A stretch of DNA of 64,000 bases from Phocaeicola dorei. GTDB taxonomy: Bacteria > Bacteroidota > Bacteroidia > Bacteroidales > Bacteroidaceae. The stretch is from positions 1,767,501-1,831,500 of the forward strand of contig NZ_CP046176.1 of NCBI RefSeq assembly GCF_013009555.1, read 5' to 3'. This document shows positions 1 through 7,575 of the stretch, one piece after another. The notes under the pieces were generated by a model, which was not told the origin of the DNA, ran no database searches, and was given only the letters and a program-made list of their open reading frames with translations. Numbering within the stretch: position 1 is the first letter of the stretch; each line of letters begins with the position of its first letter. Position numbers and translations under genes: made by a program.

Positions 1-1
1 G

Positions 2-1699
2 GTGATATTGGGTATCATCTCCTCTTGCAGTCAGGATAAGGGCACTTCTAGACTGGCATGGGGGAAATATTATTTGTGGAGTGCCCCGGATTCCTCCTAC
101 CGGATACTGAATGCCATTCCTTTTCCCGATAAACTTTCCGTAGAAGAACAAGCGTGCTATGCATTACTGATGACACAAGCTATGTATAGATGTGGGCATA
201 AGATATCTTCCGATTCATTGATAAACATTGCTGTACAGTATTATTCTTCACAAGGTAATGCAGATGATAAAGCTTCCGCTTTGCTTTATAAAGGATATAT
301 TTTAGAGGACTTGGGGCAGGATAATGAAGCTTTGTATGCCTATAAACAGGCAGAGGAGGCGGTAAAGACTGTTAAGGATTTGCGGATCCATTTTTTGATA
401 TATACAGCTTTAGGGAATATCAATGGAAGGTATGCTCATTATGAGCACTCACTGTCGTATTATAGAAAGGCGTTGGATCTTAATCTATCAGTTCCGGCTT
501 GGAATGCAATGGGGGGAGAATATATATTTGCCCCTCTTTATCTGGCTCAGGGAACTCCCCGGTACAATGAAGAGGTCAAGTTGGTTTATGATAAGTTTTT
601 AGGTTTGGTTAATAGGATGGACTTTACCTCGCAAGAGAAAATCTATTATCAATGGGCCTTGAAGGAGAAAGACAAGCAGGAATGGGATTCGGCGGCTTCG
701 TTCCTGTTAAAAGCGATGGACTATACCACTACTGTTGAGTCCCGTTACTGGTATGATGCTGAATTAGCTGTTATCTATAAACATTTAGGAAAAACTGAAC
801 TAGTAGACAGCCTTCGTAATAGGGCATTGAAATCTTCGCGACCACTTTTGAGATCCTCTGTGTACAAAGCTATATACCAGGATTTGCTGGCGGCTGGTAA
901 GTTAAGTAAGGCTAATGAATATATGCAATGCTATATCAATGAACTGGAATTACTATTTACTTCCGGAAGCCGTACTGAATTGTTTAAAATCGAGAAAAGA
1001 TATGATTACATGGCTTTATTACGTCAGAATGATGAATATCGAAGCCGATGGAGCATTACTCTGTTGATAACAGTGGCTGCTGTTTTTTCATTGACTTTAC
1101 TGCTATGGGGTAGTTGGAAATTTTTTCGCCGCCAGAAACTGGAGATTTTAAGTCATTATAAAAGGGATGCTTCCATGTTGCAGCAGCAGATTGATGATTT
1201 ACAAGAGAGGATAGAAGAGAATCAAGGTGAGGCGAAGAATCTGCAAGAACAGATGCAAATCCTTGAAAAGGAAAAGAAAAGTAAGGAAATACGTATTCGT
1301 CAGTTGGAACTCACTTTCCGTTCGAAACACATCTCGCTTCCGGTTGAGTCGGTGGAGGCAGCACAAGTATACTTGCAAATCGTGACGAAGGGAACTCCTC
1401 ATTATACCCCTGCTGAAGACCGTACTAAATTAGAGTATTGGTTGAACATATCCCGTAATCGCTGGGCCGAGCGATTGGAAAAGCTTTATCCATCTCTGAC
1501 CAACGGAGAGAAGGATATTTGTTACCTGTTTGTAGTGGGACTTTCATTTGATGAGATGGCCAGTTTGTTGGGAGTGCAGTCCCGTTCTGTAAACCGTGTG
1601 GTATATAGAATTTGTAGAAAGATGGGTATAGAACAAGGAAGCAAAGATGAATTTGTGGCGCAAATTTTCCGTTTGGATGATTGCGACACAAATATATAG
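2..1699 (+). CDS. TPR-repeat membrane-anchored regulator with C-terminal HTH (5' partial)
   Basis: Likely a Bacteroidetes sensor-regulator. The visible reading frame opens at the window edge with a GTG and the residues LGIISSC, which look like the end of a lipoprotein or signal segment, so the true start is probably upstream. Residues about 60-340 are helical TPR-like repeats. A single membrane segment lies at about 345-368 (LLITVAAVFSLTLLLW), followed by a coiled coil rich in Glu/Lys/Gln (about 385-435). The C-terminus (about 495-545) has a LuxR-like helix-turn-helix (LTNGEKDICYLF, then GVQSRSVNRVVYRICRKMG). The layout (extracytoplasmic TPR, membrane helix, coiled coil, DNA-binding domain) is common in this phylum. 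The target genes are not deducible. It converges on the pirin gene with one base between the stops. Confidence 0.75.
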   Translation: MILGIISSCSQDKGTSRLAWGKYYLWSAPDSSYRILNAIPFPDKLSVEEQACYALLMTQAMYRCGHKISSDSLINIAVQYYSSQGNADDKASALLYKGYILEDLGQDNEALYAYKQAEEAVKTVKDLRIHFLIYTALGNINGRYAHYEHSLSYYRKALDLNLSVPAWNAMGGEYIFAPLYLAQGTPRYNEEVKLVYDKFLGLVNRMDFTSQEKIYYQWALKEKDKQEWDSAASFLLKAMDYTTTVESRYWYDAELAVIYKHLGKTELVDSLRNRALKSSRPLLRSSVYKAIYQDLLAAGKLSKANEYMQCYINELELLFTSGSRTELFKIEKRYDYMALLRQNDEYRSRWSITLLITVAAVFSLTLLLWGSWKFFRRQKLEILSHYKRDASMLQQQIDDLQERIEENQGEAKNLQEQMQILEKEKKSKEIRIRQLELTFRSKHISLPVESVEAAQVYLQIVTKGTPHYTPAEDRTKLEYWLNISRNRWAERLEKLYPSLTNGEKDICYLFVVGLSFDEMASLLGVQSRSVNRVVYRICRKMGIEQGSKDEFVAQIFRLDDCDTNI

Positions 1700-1700
1700 C

Positions 1701-2405
1701 TTACATGGCTACTTCGATGGCCAGTATTTGCGCTTCGGATTTAGCTTCAATTGTGACACTTTCAATGTCCCAGATACCGATACCGTCACGACGTGAAAGA
1801 TTCTCGCCTGCTATATTTATTTCTCCTTCTATAATGAAGATATAAACACCTGTGCGTGGTTTGTGCATACGGTATGTCACACTTTGTCCGGCATCCAATG
1901 TGCCCATAGAGAACCATGCGTCCTGTAGCAGATGCGCCGGTGTATTGCCAGATGGTGAGATGAAGGTGGCTAGTTCGTTACGTTTCAATAACGGACGAAT
2001 GTCATAATTATGGTATTCGGGTTTAGTTCCCTCCACATTGGGAATAATCCAGATTTGCAGGAATTTTGCGTCTTCAGTCTTACTGGCATTGTATTCGCTA
2101 TGATAGATGCCTGTGCCTGTACTCATTACCTGAATTTCACCTGGGGCAATGGTACTTTCATTCTGTACGCTGTCTCCATGTCTTAAATATCCTTGTAAAG
2201 GGATAGACACCACTTCCATATTTTTATGGGGGTGCATACCGAAACCTTCTCCGGGAGCTACTGTATCATCATTTAGTACGCGTAAAGCACCGAAGTGAAT
2301 TCGTCTTGGATTATAATAGTCTGCAAAGCTGAATGTATGGTAGGTTTTTAGCCATCCGTGATTAAAATACCCTCTTGTATTAGCTTTGTCAATTACTGTT
2401 TTCAT
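1701..2405 (-). CDS. Pirin family protein
   Basis: A bicupin of the pirin/YhhW family, 234 residues, the usual size of the short bacterial members. The N-terminal cupin carries the metal-site pattern GFGMHPHKNMEVVSIPLQG (about 55-73) with its two histidines, and later GTGIYHSEYN and a Glu. The C-terminal cupin (about 145-230) is less conserved. YhhW-type pirins are iron-binding and some oxidise quercetin; a physiological role here is not evident. The start is supported by an AAAGGA sequence 7-8 bases before the ATG, which is unusual in this genome where most starts lack a Shine-Dalgarno. It is monocistronic, followed upstream by a long gene-free region. Confidence 0.9.
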   Translation of the reverse strand: MKTVIDKANTRGYFNHGWLKTYHTFSFADYYNPRRIHFGALRVLNDDTVAPGEGFGMHPHKNMEVVSIPLQGYLRHGDSVQNESTIAPGEIQVMSTGTGIYHSEYNASKTEDAKFLQIWIIPNVEGTKPEYHNYDIRPLLKRNELATFISPSGNTPAHLLQDAWFSMGTLDAGQSVTYRMHKPRTGVYIFIIEGEINIAGENLSRRDGIGIWDIESVTIEAKSEAQILAIEVAM

Positions 2406-2625
2406 AACTCATATCCTTTCTTTTTTAATTTGTTGATATTTGATATAACAATTGGGAAACAGAAAAGTTTAACGGTTGCTGTAAGGTGGGTTGTACTTTA
2501 GATTCAGCTCTTTTAAATGATCTGTTAGAGTCTTTTGTTACATTAGAAAACACATTTTGTTTCGGTTTTAGTGAAGATTTTTGGAGAACACTCTATGGTA
2601 AGAAGCTTTTGGTTTAGCAGACAGG

Positions 2626-2836
2626 TAAAAAGATAAGTTCGTTTTTCAAAAAGGGCCTTATCTTTTTTTAAAAGACCTTATTGTTTTGGAAAAACATCCT
2701 TATCTTTTAATGAAAGGAACTTATGTTTGGCACAAGAATTCATAGAACTTGGCGCAGGATCCGGCAGAATTTGTATCAAGATTCTGAACACTCCGGTAGG
2801 AGGAAATGTAGCTTCTTGAAACCGGACAAGGGCTAT
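2626..2836. repeat. Degenerate 21-22-bp tandem array, motif AAAANATAAGGNCCTTTT
   Basis: Read on the - strand, 2626-2726 contains about five consecutive 21-bp units built on AAAAGATAAGG..TTTTT or AAAACAATAAGGTCTTTT. The series runs on with 22-bp spacing at 2727, 2749 and 2771; these start TTGG, TTGG, TTGT, and a small palindrome (GAATTC, GGATCC, AGATTCT) sits at the same offset in each. Units at 2793 and 2815 are weaker. The same core occurs at 26790-26890 and 60557-60660. No coding role is visible. Confidence 0.6.
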
Positions 2837-3055
2837 CGAACTGATTGGGAAAGTAAAATAAAGCAATGTGATGATTGATTGCCCAACAGAAGAAAACGAA
2901 TTTGTATGTATACATTTGTTTTTACGAACGGAATAAAATCCTTTCATCACCATATCTTATTGTTGTTCAATGGTTTACTGTGTAGAAAGATGGTAAGACA
3001 TGCCCAAGTGGTAGTTGACGGTGAATATGCCATACACTTTTCGTTTCCGGAACCA

Positions 3056-3099
3056 GACGGGCATGGCATGTCCTTGGAGCATGTTGGGCTTGTCCGGGG
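3056..3099. repeat. Two 22-bp units
   Basis: Two adjacent 22-bp units (3056-3077 and 3078-3099) share the spaced pattern TG..G.C.TGTCC..GG. They appear to belong to the same degenerate array that fills this intergenic region. Similarity is modest. Confidence 0.4.
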
Positions 3100-3226
3100 T
3101 CAAACCACTTGAGCGTCTTTTACGTCCTTTTATCACCACAAATTACTGGATACTAATTGATTATAGTGATTGAACAATTTTATTTTTCATGTAAAGACAA
3201 TTCGGATGCTGGCAACTTGAGTAGTT

Positions 3227-3401
3227 AATCTTACAGTTCATACATTTAAATCTTATAGCTCATAGATAACTTATGACGTTGTCCACAGAACAAGCTAAGC
3301 ATGTTCGTCAAACAAGCTAGGCCTGTCCTTTGGACAAGCCCGGCCTGTACGTATGCATGAAGCTATACATATGTATGCATCGCCTCATGCGTACGTACGT
3401 G
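3227..3401. repeat. Degenerate 22-bp tandem array (about 8 units)
   Basis: Unit boundaries fall at 3227, 3249, 3271, 3292, 3314, 3336, 3360 and 3382. Seven of the eight begin AATCTTA, AATCTTA, TTATG, AAGCTAAGC, AAGCTAGGCC, AAGCCCGGCC and AAGCTATAC, followed by a TGT-like half and a variable 6-7 bases. Neighbouring units are more alike than distant ones, as expected if the array grows by local duplication and then drifts. Several units are imperfect palindromes (ACAAGC-TA-GGCCTGT). The last units turn into alternating GTACGTATGCAT-type sequence. Confidence 0.65.
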
Positions 3402-3706
3402 TAAACCGGATTTGCATTTTCTTCTTCCCAAAAAGCGTTCCACCCTTTTTCACTTTATGCCGGAAGGTTTTTTCAAACTATCCTTATAGGTTTGACGAGT
3501 TTTGCTCAGAGTTTCCCGGAGTTATGCTTGAAGTTTTATCAGATTCACCTATTACTTGCAGAGGGTCTGTCACAAAAACGGGACAAAGCAAAAGTGTTCC
3601 TCTATGAAATATCGGATGAACCTGGTTTCTTGGAGCCGAACAAGAATTCTTGGACATCCTGCTCTTATAATTATCGGGTAAGTGAAGGAAGGGTAGGATA
3701 TAAAAT

Positions 3707-3735
3707 AAAAGAAGAGATGATTTAATCATCTCTTC
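3707..3735 (-). terminator. Terminator of the tRNA-Tyr/tRNA-Gly operon
   Basis: Perfect 12-bp arms (GAAGAGATGATT and its complement) with a one-base centre, followed on the - strand by a T-rich run. It lies 6 bases beyond the 3' end of tRNA-Gly. Confidence 0.85.
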
Positions 3736-3740
3736 TGTAG

Positions 3741-3813
3741 AGCGGAAGACGGGGCTCAAACCCGCGACCCTCAGCTTGGAAGGCTAATGCTCTATCAACT
3801 GAGCTACTTCCGC
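3741..3813 (-). tRNA. tRNA-Gly (anticodon TCC)
   Basis: A full cloverleaf reads on the - strand: acceptor GCGGAAG/CTTCCGC, D-arm GCTC..GAGC, anticodon stem TTAGC/GCTGA around loop CTTCCAA (anticodon TCC), and T-arm GCGGG-TTTGAGC-CCCGT. The CCA end is not encoded. It is the second gene of a two-tRNA operon, 8 bases after tRNA-Tyr. Confidence 0.96.
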
Positions 3814-3821
3814 AATTTTTG

Positions 3822-3904
3822 TGGGCAAAGATGGATTCGAACCACCGAAGTCGAAAGACAGCAGATTTACAGTCTGCCCCATTTGGCCACTCTGGTATTT
3901 GCCC
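3822..3904 (-). tRNA. tRNA-Tyr (anticodon GTA)
   Basis: 83-nt class II tRNA on the - strand with acceptor GGGCAAA/TTTGCCC, anticodon stem-loop around CTGTAAA (anticodon GTA), a long variable arm and a TTCGAA-type T-loop. First gene of the operon with tRNA-Gly, transcribed from the promoter at 3967-3997. Confidence 0.96.
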
Positions 3905-3966
3905 ATTCGCTCTTAAGATTCTATCTCAATTCTCTTATTGAGTAGGCTTGTTTCTCAATTGCGATG

Positions 3967-3997
3967 CAAAGGTACGTCTTTTTTTTGAATATGCAAA
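3967..3997 (-). promoter_or_regulatory. Bacteroides-type promoter of the tRNA operon
   Basis: On the - strand TTTG (3994-3997), exactly 19 bases, then TACCTTTG (3967-3974). This is a perfect match to the Bacteroides primary-sigma consensus (-33 TTTG, -7 TAnnTTTG). Transcription should start near 3960, about 56 bases before tRNA-Tyr. Confidence 0.85.
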
Positions 3998-4015
3998 TTC
4001 TACAAGAACTTTTTT

Positions 4016-4522
4016 TCAAAAAATCTGCTTTCCCTGCACTTTTTGCTTGAAATCGAGCATTTTGATGGCAGTTATTGCACATTCATCTCCTTTATTACCT
4101 AATTTTCCACCGGCACGGTCTTCTGCTTGTTGCATGGTATTGGTGGTAATCAAACCATAAATTACAGGAATATCTCCTTCGGCATTCAGTTGGGCGATGC
4201 CTTGGGTAGTACCGGCACATACATAGTCAAAGTGTGGAGTGTCACCACGAACTACACATCCTATTGCAATCACTGCGTCTACTTTTCCGCTTTTTATCAT
4301 TTGTGCGGAACCAAAAGTCAGTTCAAAACTTCCGGGTACAGTTTGTACCAAAATATTTTCATCTTTTGCACCATGTTTTTTCAAGGTGGTTACGGCGCCT
4401 TCCAATAAGGGACCGGTGATGTTACTGTTCCATTCGGATACTACGATACCGAAACGCATGTTTTCTGCATTGGGAACCGAGTTAAAGTCATAATCAGATA
4501 AGTTATGATACGCTGTTGCCAT
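4016..4522 (-). CDS. ribH: 6,7-dimethyl-8-ribityllumazine synthase
   Basis: Catalyses the penultimate step of riboflavin synthesis, condensing 5-amino-6-ribitylaminouracil with dihydroxybutanone phosphate. Family landmarks are in order: SEWNSNIT (about 29-36), VPGSFELTF (62-70), [14 protein letters not shown] (about 88-101, containing the catalytic His) and [16 protein letters not shown] (about 122-137). At 168 residues it has the normal length, with a short N-terminal extension. It lies 96 bases downstream of the TPR gene, but a hairpin with a T-run between them suggests separate transcription. No FMN riboswitch and no other rib gene is nearby. Confidence 0.96.
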   Translation of the reverse strand: MATAYHNLSDYDFNSVPNAENMRFGIVVSEWNSNITGPLLEGAVTTLKKHGAKDENILVQTVPGSFELTFGSAQMIKSGKVDAVIAIGCVVRGDTPHFDYVCAGTTQGIAQLNAEGDIPVIYGLITTNTMQQAEDRAGGKLGNKGDECAITAIKMLDFKQKVQGKQIF

Positions 4523-4558
4523 TATTTTTTGTTTTTTAGTGGGATTAATAAAAGAAAA

Positions 4559-4588
4559 AGGTTATCTGTACGTGGGTGCAGACAACCT
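4559..4588 (-). terminator. Terminator after the TPR membrane protein gene
   Basis: Imperfect 10-bp stem (AGGTTGTCTG / CAGATAACCT on the - strand) followed by a T-rich stretch (TTTTTCTTTT). Placed between the TPR gene and ribH. Confidence 0.7.
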
Positions 4589-4618
4589 CTTTATATAATT
4601 CAAGGTATATTTCTTTTC

Positions 4619-5296
4619 TTATTTGATAGAGGCACGCTCGATATATTTGTCGATGTCCATTGACTGATAAGAATTGAAGTATTTTTCTTTCACCAATGTA
4701 TAAGCTTTAACAGCTTCACTGTTCTTACCCAGTTTCTCGAACAACTGACCTGCCTGAATCAAATAGATAGGGCTTAATGCCTGACTGTCTGCTTTGTCTG
4801 CTGCTTTCAGCAAAGTTCCGGCAGCTTTGTCCAATTGCCCCATCTCAGCGTAGCAGTTACCGATAGTTCCCAAAATAGCGGGGCTTACCAACTGATCTTT
4901 AGCGCTGAATTTATCTAAATACTTCACTGCGTCTTCATATTTGCCTAACTGTGCGTAGCAGATACCTGCATAAGCATTTGCTAAATTACCGGCAGCTGTT
5001 CCGCTGAATTCATCTGCTACTTTCAAGAAACCTTTGTAACCAATGCTGTCGCCGTTCAATGCTGTTTCAAAGTTATCGGCTCCGAAATATTGTTCTCCTT
5101 TGAACAAAGCTTCTGATGCTTTCATTTCATTGGGTTCAGAAATAAAATGCTTATATCCCATGAAACCTGCAATGATAATCACAACTGCTGCAATAGTTCC
5201 AAGGATTTTTCCTTTGTACTTGATAAGGAATGCTTCTGAAGTACTCAGTGCTTCTTCCATATCCAATGGGTCCTGAGTGTGTTTTTGTTCTGCCAT
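4619..5296 (-). CDS. Tetratricopeptide-repeat inner-membrane protein (YfgM-like)
   Basis: Predicted 225-residue protein with a short cytoplasmic N-terminus, one membrane helix (ILGTIAAVVIIIAGFMGY, about 31-48) and a periplasmic TPR region. The repeats include LANAYAGICYAQLGKYEDAV and ILGTIGNCYAEMGQLDKAAG. The architecture matches the YfgM/TPR_21 type of envelope chaperone partner in proteobacteria; equivalence of function is inference. An upstream ATG at 5347 would add 17 residues. I prefer the ATG at 5296 because a promoter-like TACTTTTG (5345-5352, - strand) would place the transcript start downstream of 5347. Divergent from recF. Confidence 0.82.
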   Translation of the reverse strand: MAEQKHTQDPLDMEEALSTSEAFLIKYKGKILGTIAAVVIIIAGFMGYKHFISEPNEMKASEALFKGEQYFGADNFETALNGDSIGYKGFLKVADEFSGTAAGNLANAYAGICYAQLGKYEDAVKYLDKFSAKDQLVSPAILGTIGNCYAEMGQLDKAAGTLLKAADKADSQALSPIYLIQAGQLFEKLGKNSEAVKAYTLVKEKYFNSYQSMDIDKYIERASIK

Positions 5297-5344
5297 TTTT
5301 ATATTTACTTTTTTATTATTTTGCGAATCTACTTTTTCGGTCAG

Positions 5345-5424
5345 CAAAAGTAGTTCATTTCTATGTATTAATGAAATTTACGGGCATATTTTTTTAGTTT
5401 TTCCCGTTTTTATCTCTAATTTTG
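5345..5424. promoter_or_regulatory. Divergent -7 promoter elements (TPR gene and recF)
   Basis: TACTTTTG on the - strand at 5345-5352 faces the TPR gene, and TAATTTTG on the + strand at 5417-5424 faces recF. Both fit TAnnTTTG; the -33 elements are poor. Their positions argue for the shorter starts (5296 and 5449) of the two flanking genes. Confidence 0.5.
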
Positions 5425-5448
5425 TATCCTCAATTAAACAGAAGTTCT

Positions 5449-6564
5449 ATGATACTGAAACGCATCTCGATATTGAATTATAAAAACCTGGAGCAGGCAG
5501 AACTGGAATTCTCGCCAAAGATGAATTGTTTTATCGGACAGAACGGCATGGGGAAGACGAACCTGCTGGATGCGGTTTATTATCTTTCATTCTGTAAAAG
5601 TGCCACTAATCCCATAGACTCGCAGAATATCCGTCACGAGGGCGATTTTTTTGTGATTCAGGGTTTCTATGAAACGAATCAAGGAGATCCTGAAGAGGTA
5701 TATTGCGGCTTGAAGTGTCGTCAGAAAAAACAGTTTAAGCGGAATAAAAAGGAATACAGCCGTTTATCAGATCATATCGGTTTTATTCCTCTCGTAATGG
5801 TTTCTCCTGCTGATGCGGAACTGATTGCGGGAGGTAGTGACGAGCGCCGCCGTTTTATGGATGTGGTGATATCTCAATATGATAAGGAATACTTGGATGC
5901 ACTGATACGTTATAATAAAGCGCTGACACAGCGTAACGCCTTATTGAAGTCGGAGCAGGAACCTGATGAGGAATTGATGTTGGTATGGGAGGAGATGATG
6001 GCATTTGCAGGCGAGATTGTTTTTAGAAAACGTAGTGAGTTTATAGCCGAATTTATTCCTACTTTTCAATCTTTCTACTCTTATATTTCGCAAGATAAGG
6101 AGAAAGTGAATCTGGCGTATGAATCTCATGCTATGAATGGGAATTTGCTGGATATAATAAAAGAGAGCCGCAAACGTGACCGTATAATGGGGTATTCGCT
6201 GAGAGGAATTCATAAAGATGACTTGGTGATGCAGTTGGGTGATTTCCCTATAAAGAGGGAAGGTTCACAAGGGCAGAATAAAACTTATCTGATCGCTTTG
6301 AAACTGGCTCAGTTTGATTTTTTGAAGAAAACGGGGAGCAATAGCACTCCTTTGTTGTTGCTGGATGATATTTTTGATAAGTTGGATGCTTCCCGTGTGG
6401 AACAGATTGTGAAACTAGTGGCCGGGGATAGTTTCGGACAGATTTTCATTACGGATACCAATAGGGATCATCTGGATAAAATATTGAAAAAGATTGAAAG
6501 GGAATACAGAGTCTTTTCTGTAGAAGATGGCTGTGTGACTGAAAGAAAGGAAGTGGCTGAATGA
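5449..6564 (+). CDS. recF: DNA replication and repair protein RecF
   Basis: SMC-like ATPase of the RecFOR pathway that loads RecA at single-strand gaps. 371 residues, standard for the family. It has the N-terminal MILKRISILNYKNLEQAELEF, Walker A GQNGMGKT (about 32-39), an ABC-like signature region near EGSQGQNKTYLIALKLAQ (about 280), and Walker B LLLLDDIFDKLD (about 303-314) with the D-loop. An in-frame ATG at 5422 lies inside the -7 promoter element, so 5449 is taken as the start. The stop overlaps the next ATG by four bases (ATGA), indicating translational coupling with the DUF721 gene. Confidence 0.96.
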   Translation: MILKRISILNYKNLEQAELEFSPKMNCFIGQNGMGKTNLLDAVYYLSFCKSATNPIDSQNIRHEGDFFVIQGFYETNQGDPEEVYCGLKCRQKKQFKRNKKEYSRLSDHIGFIPLVMVSPADAELIAGGSDERRRFMDVVISQYDKEYLDALIRYNKALTQRNALLKSEQEPDEELMLVWEEMMAFAGEIVFRKRSEFIAEFIPTFQSFYSYISQDKEKVNLAYESHAMNGNLLDIIKESRKRDRIMGYSLRGIHKDDLVMQLGDFPIKREGSQGQNKTYLIALKLAQFDFLKKTGSNSTPLLLLDDIFDKLDASRVEQIVKLVAGDSFGQIFITDTNRDHLDKILKKIEREYRVFSVEDGCVTERKEVAE

Positions 6565-6851
6565 GACGTAATGATGCGGAACAAATAGGGGAGATGATTC
6601 GGAAATTCTTCCGGCAGAATGCTTTGGAGGCACCACTGAATGAGTATCGTCTGATACAAGCATGGAAAGATGTTGTGGGGCCTGCCATTACCAAATATAC
6701 TAGTAATCTTTATATCAAGAATCAAATACTTTATGTGCATATCACTTCGTCCGTGCTCCGTCAGGAGTTGATGATGGGACGTGATTTATTGGTGAAGAAT
6801 CTGAATAAGCAGGTAGGGGCACAAGTGATAGTCAATATTATTTTTCGTTAA
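6561..6851 (+). CDS. DUF721 (DciA-like) protein
   Basis: 96-residue protein of the DUF721 family, which includes DciA, the loader/operator of the replicative helicase in bacteria lacking DnaC/DnaI. Typical features are visible: RNDAEQIGEMIRKFFRQN at the start, YRLIQAWKDVVGPAITKYT (about 30-48), then LYIKNQILYVHITSSVLRQEL. The ATGA overlap with recF keeps it in a replication/repair operon, a frequent arrangement. A function in DnaB loading is inferred from the family. The bases 6852-7023 after it hold only a short ACACTT/AAGTGT hairpin and no gene. Confidence 0.88.
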   Translation: MRRNDAEQIGEMIRKFFRQNALEAPLNEYRLIQAWKDVVGPAITKYTSNLYIKNQILYVHITSSVLRQELMMGRDLLVKNLNKQVGAQVIVNIIFR

Positions 6852-7023
6852 CTAGGCGGTCTTCTGTATGTTCTTTTGGTTATCTCCGAAGGTTCCTGTA
6901 AAACTTCCTGCCAGGTGCGGATTTTTACGGATTTTCCTTCATCTTTTTCGTAAAGTCCACACTTGACTTGAAAGAAGTGTGATGTAAGAGTGGCTTATGG
7001 GGCAGTTCTTATCACGATAGATT

Positions 7024-7575
7024 CTATTTCAGTATTCCATTCTCAGTCCAGACTTCATCCATTCTCCGGTCGAAAGGTTCGACAGGCAGCTTTTCGCTTA
7101 CTTGGAAGTTATAACATATACCTATATTATAGGAATGAAGAAGAGGCAGTAATTTGTCATAATATCCTTTTCCTCTTCCCAATCGGTTGCCTTGGGCATC
7201 AAAAGAAACACCCGGTATAATGGCGAGGTCTATCTTCTCATACGCTGTAAATGCTTCTCCCGTCGGTTCCTCTATGTGATAAGCCTCGCCGTTTTTCAGG
7301 TTTTGTCTACCTGCATAAATACGGAGTTCCAATTCGTCTCCTTTGACTACCGGCAGCAAAATTGTTTTCTGCCGGTGCCATTTCTCAACGAAGTCATGTG
7401 TCTGTACTTCATCACCCAATGAATAATAGAGCAAAACGGTACGGGCCGATGCAAATTTGGGATGCTGTTCCAGTTTCTCAAGCAAAGCAGCGGACTTTGT
7501 CATTAATTCGGTGATGTCGTGACGGCGTTTTTCTTGCGCTATCTGCTTGCGCAGTTGTTTTTTTAGTTCCTTCAT
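7024..7575 (-). CDS. 5-formyltetrahydrofolate cyclo-ligase
   Basis: Converts 5-formyl-THF to 5,10-methenyl-THF with ATP (5-FCL/MTHFS/YgfA family), 183 residues. N-terminal basic helix (KELKKQLRKQIAQEKRR), VLLYYSLGDEVQTHDFV in the middle, and the signature PGVSFDAQGNRLGRGKGYYDKLL (about 131-153; shown here as PGVSFDAQGNRLGRGKGYY) that forms the nucleotide/folate site. Its first 98 bases lie inside the 3' end of the protease gene upstream, an overlap far longer than the usual four bases, so translation is probably coupled. Confidence 0.93.
   Translation of the reverse strand: MKELKKQLRKQIAQEKRRHDITELMTKSAALLEKLEQHPKFASARTVLLYYSLGDEVQTHDFVEKWHRQKTILLPVVKGDELELRIYAGRQNLKNGEAYHIEEPTGEAFTAYEKIDLAIIPGVSFDAQGNRLGRGKGYYDKLLPLLHSYNIGICYNFQVSEKLPVEPFDRRMDEVWTENGILK

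Larger units (their letters stand above)
2406..3706. other. 1.3-kb gene-free region with degenerate 21-22-bp tandem units
   Basis: No open reading frame here has the composition or length of a gene; short frames on both strands are interrupted and mutually overlapping. The stretch 2406-2620 shows nothing distinct. From about 2626 onwards it is organised in degenerate tandem units of 21-22 bp (annotated separately at 2626-2836, 3056-3099 and 3227-3401). The part 3480-3700 may continue the same periodicity, but similarity between units there is too low to be sure. The region ends in the tRNA operon terminator. Confidence 0.6.

Noticed and set aside
2626..3401. Possible CRISPR array (regularly spaced short units)
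   Set aside because: Units of 21-22 bp are contiguous and diverge throughout; there is no constant repeat alternating with unique spacers of 30 bp or so, and no cas genes are nearby.
2678..3759. Several open frames of 60-90 codons in the gene-free region
   Set aside because: They overlap each other on both strands, follow the 22-bp repeat periodicity and have no start context or recognisable domain.
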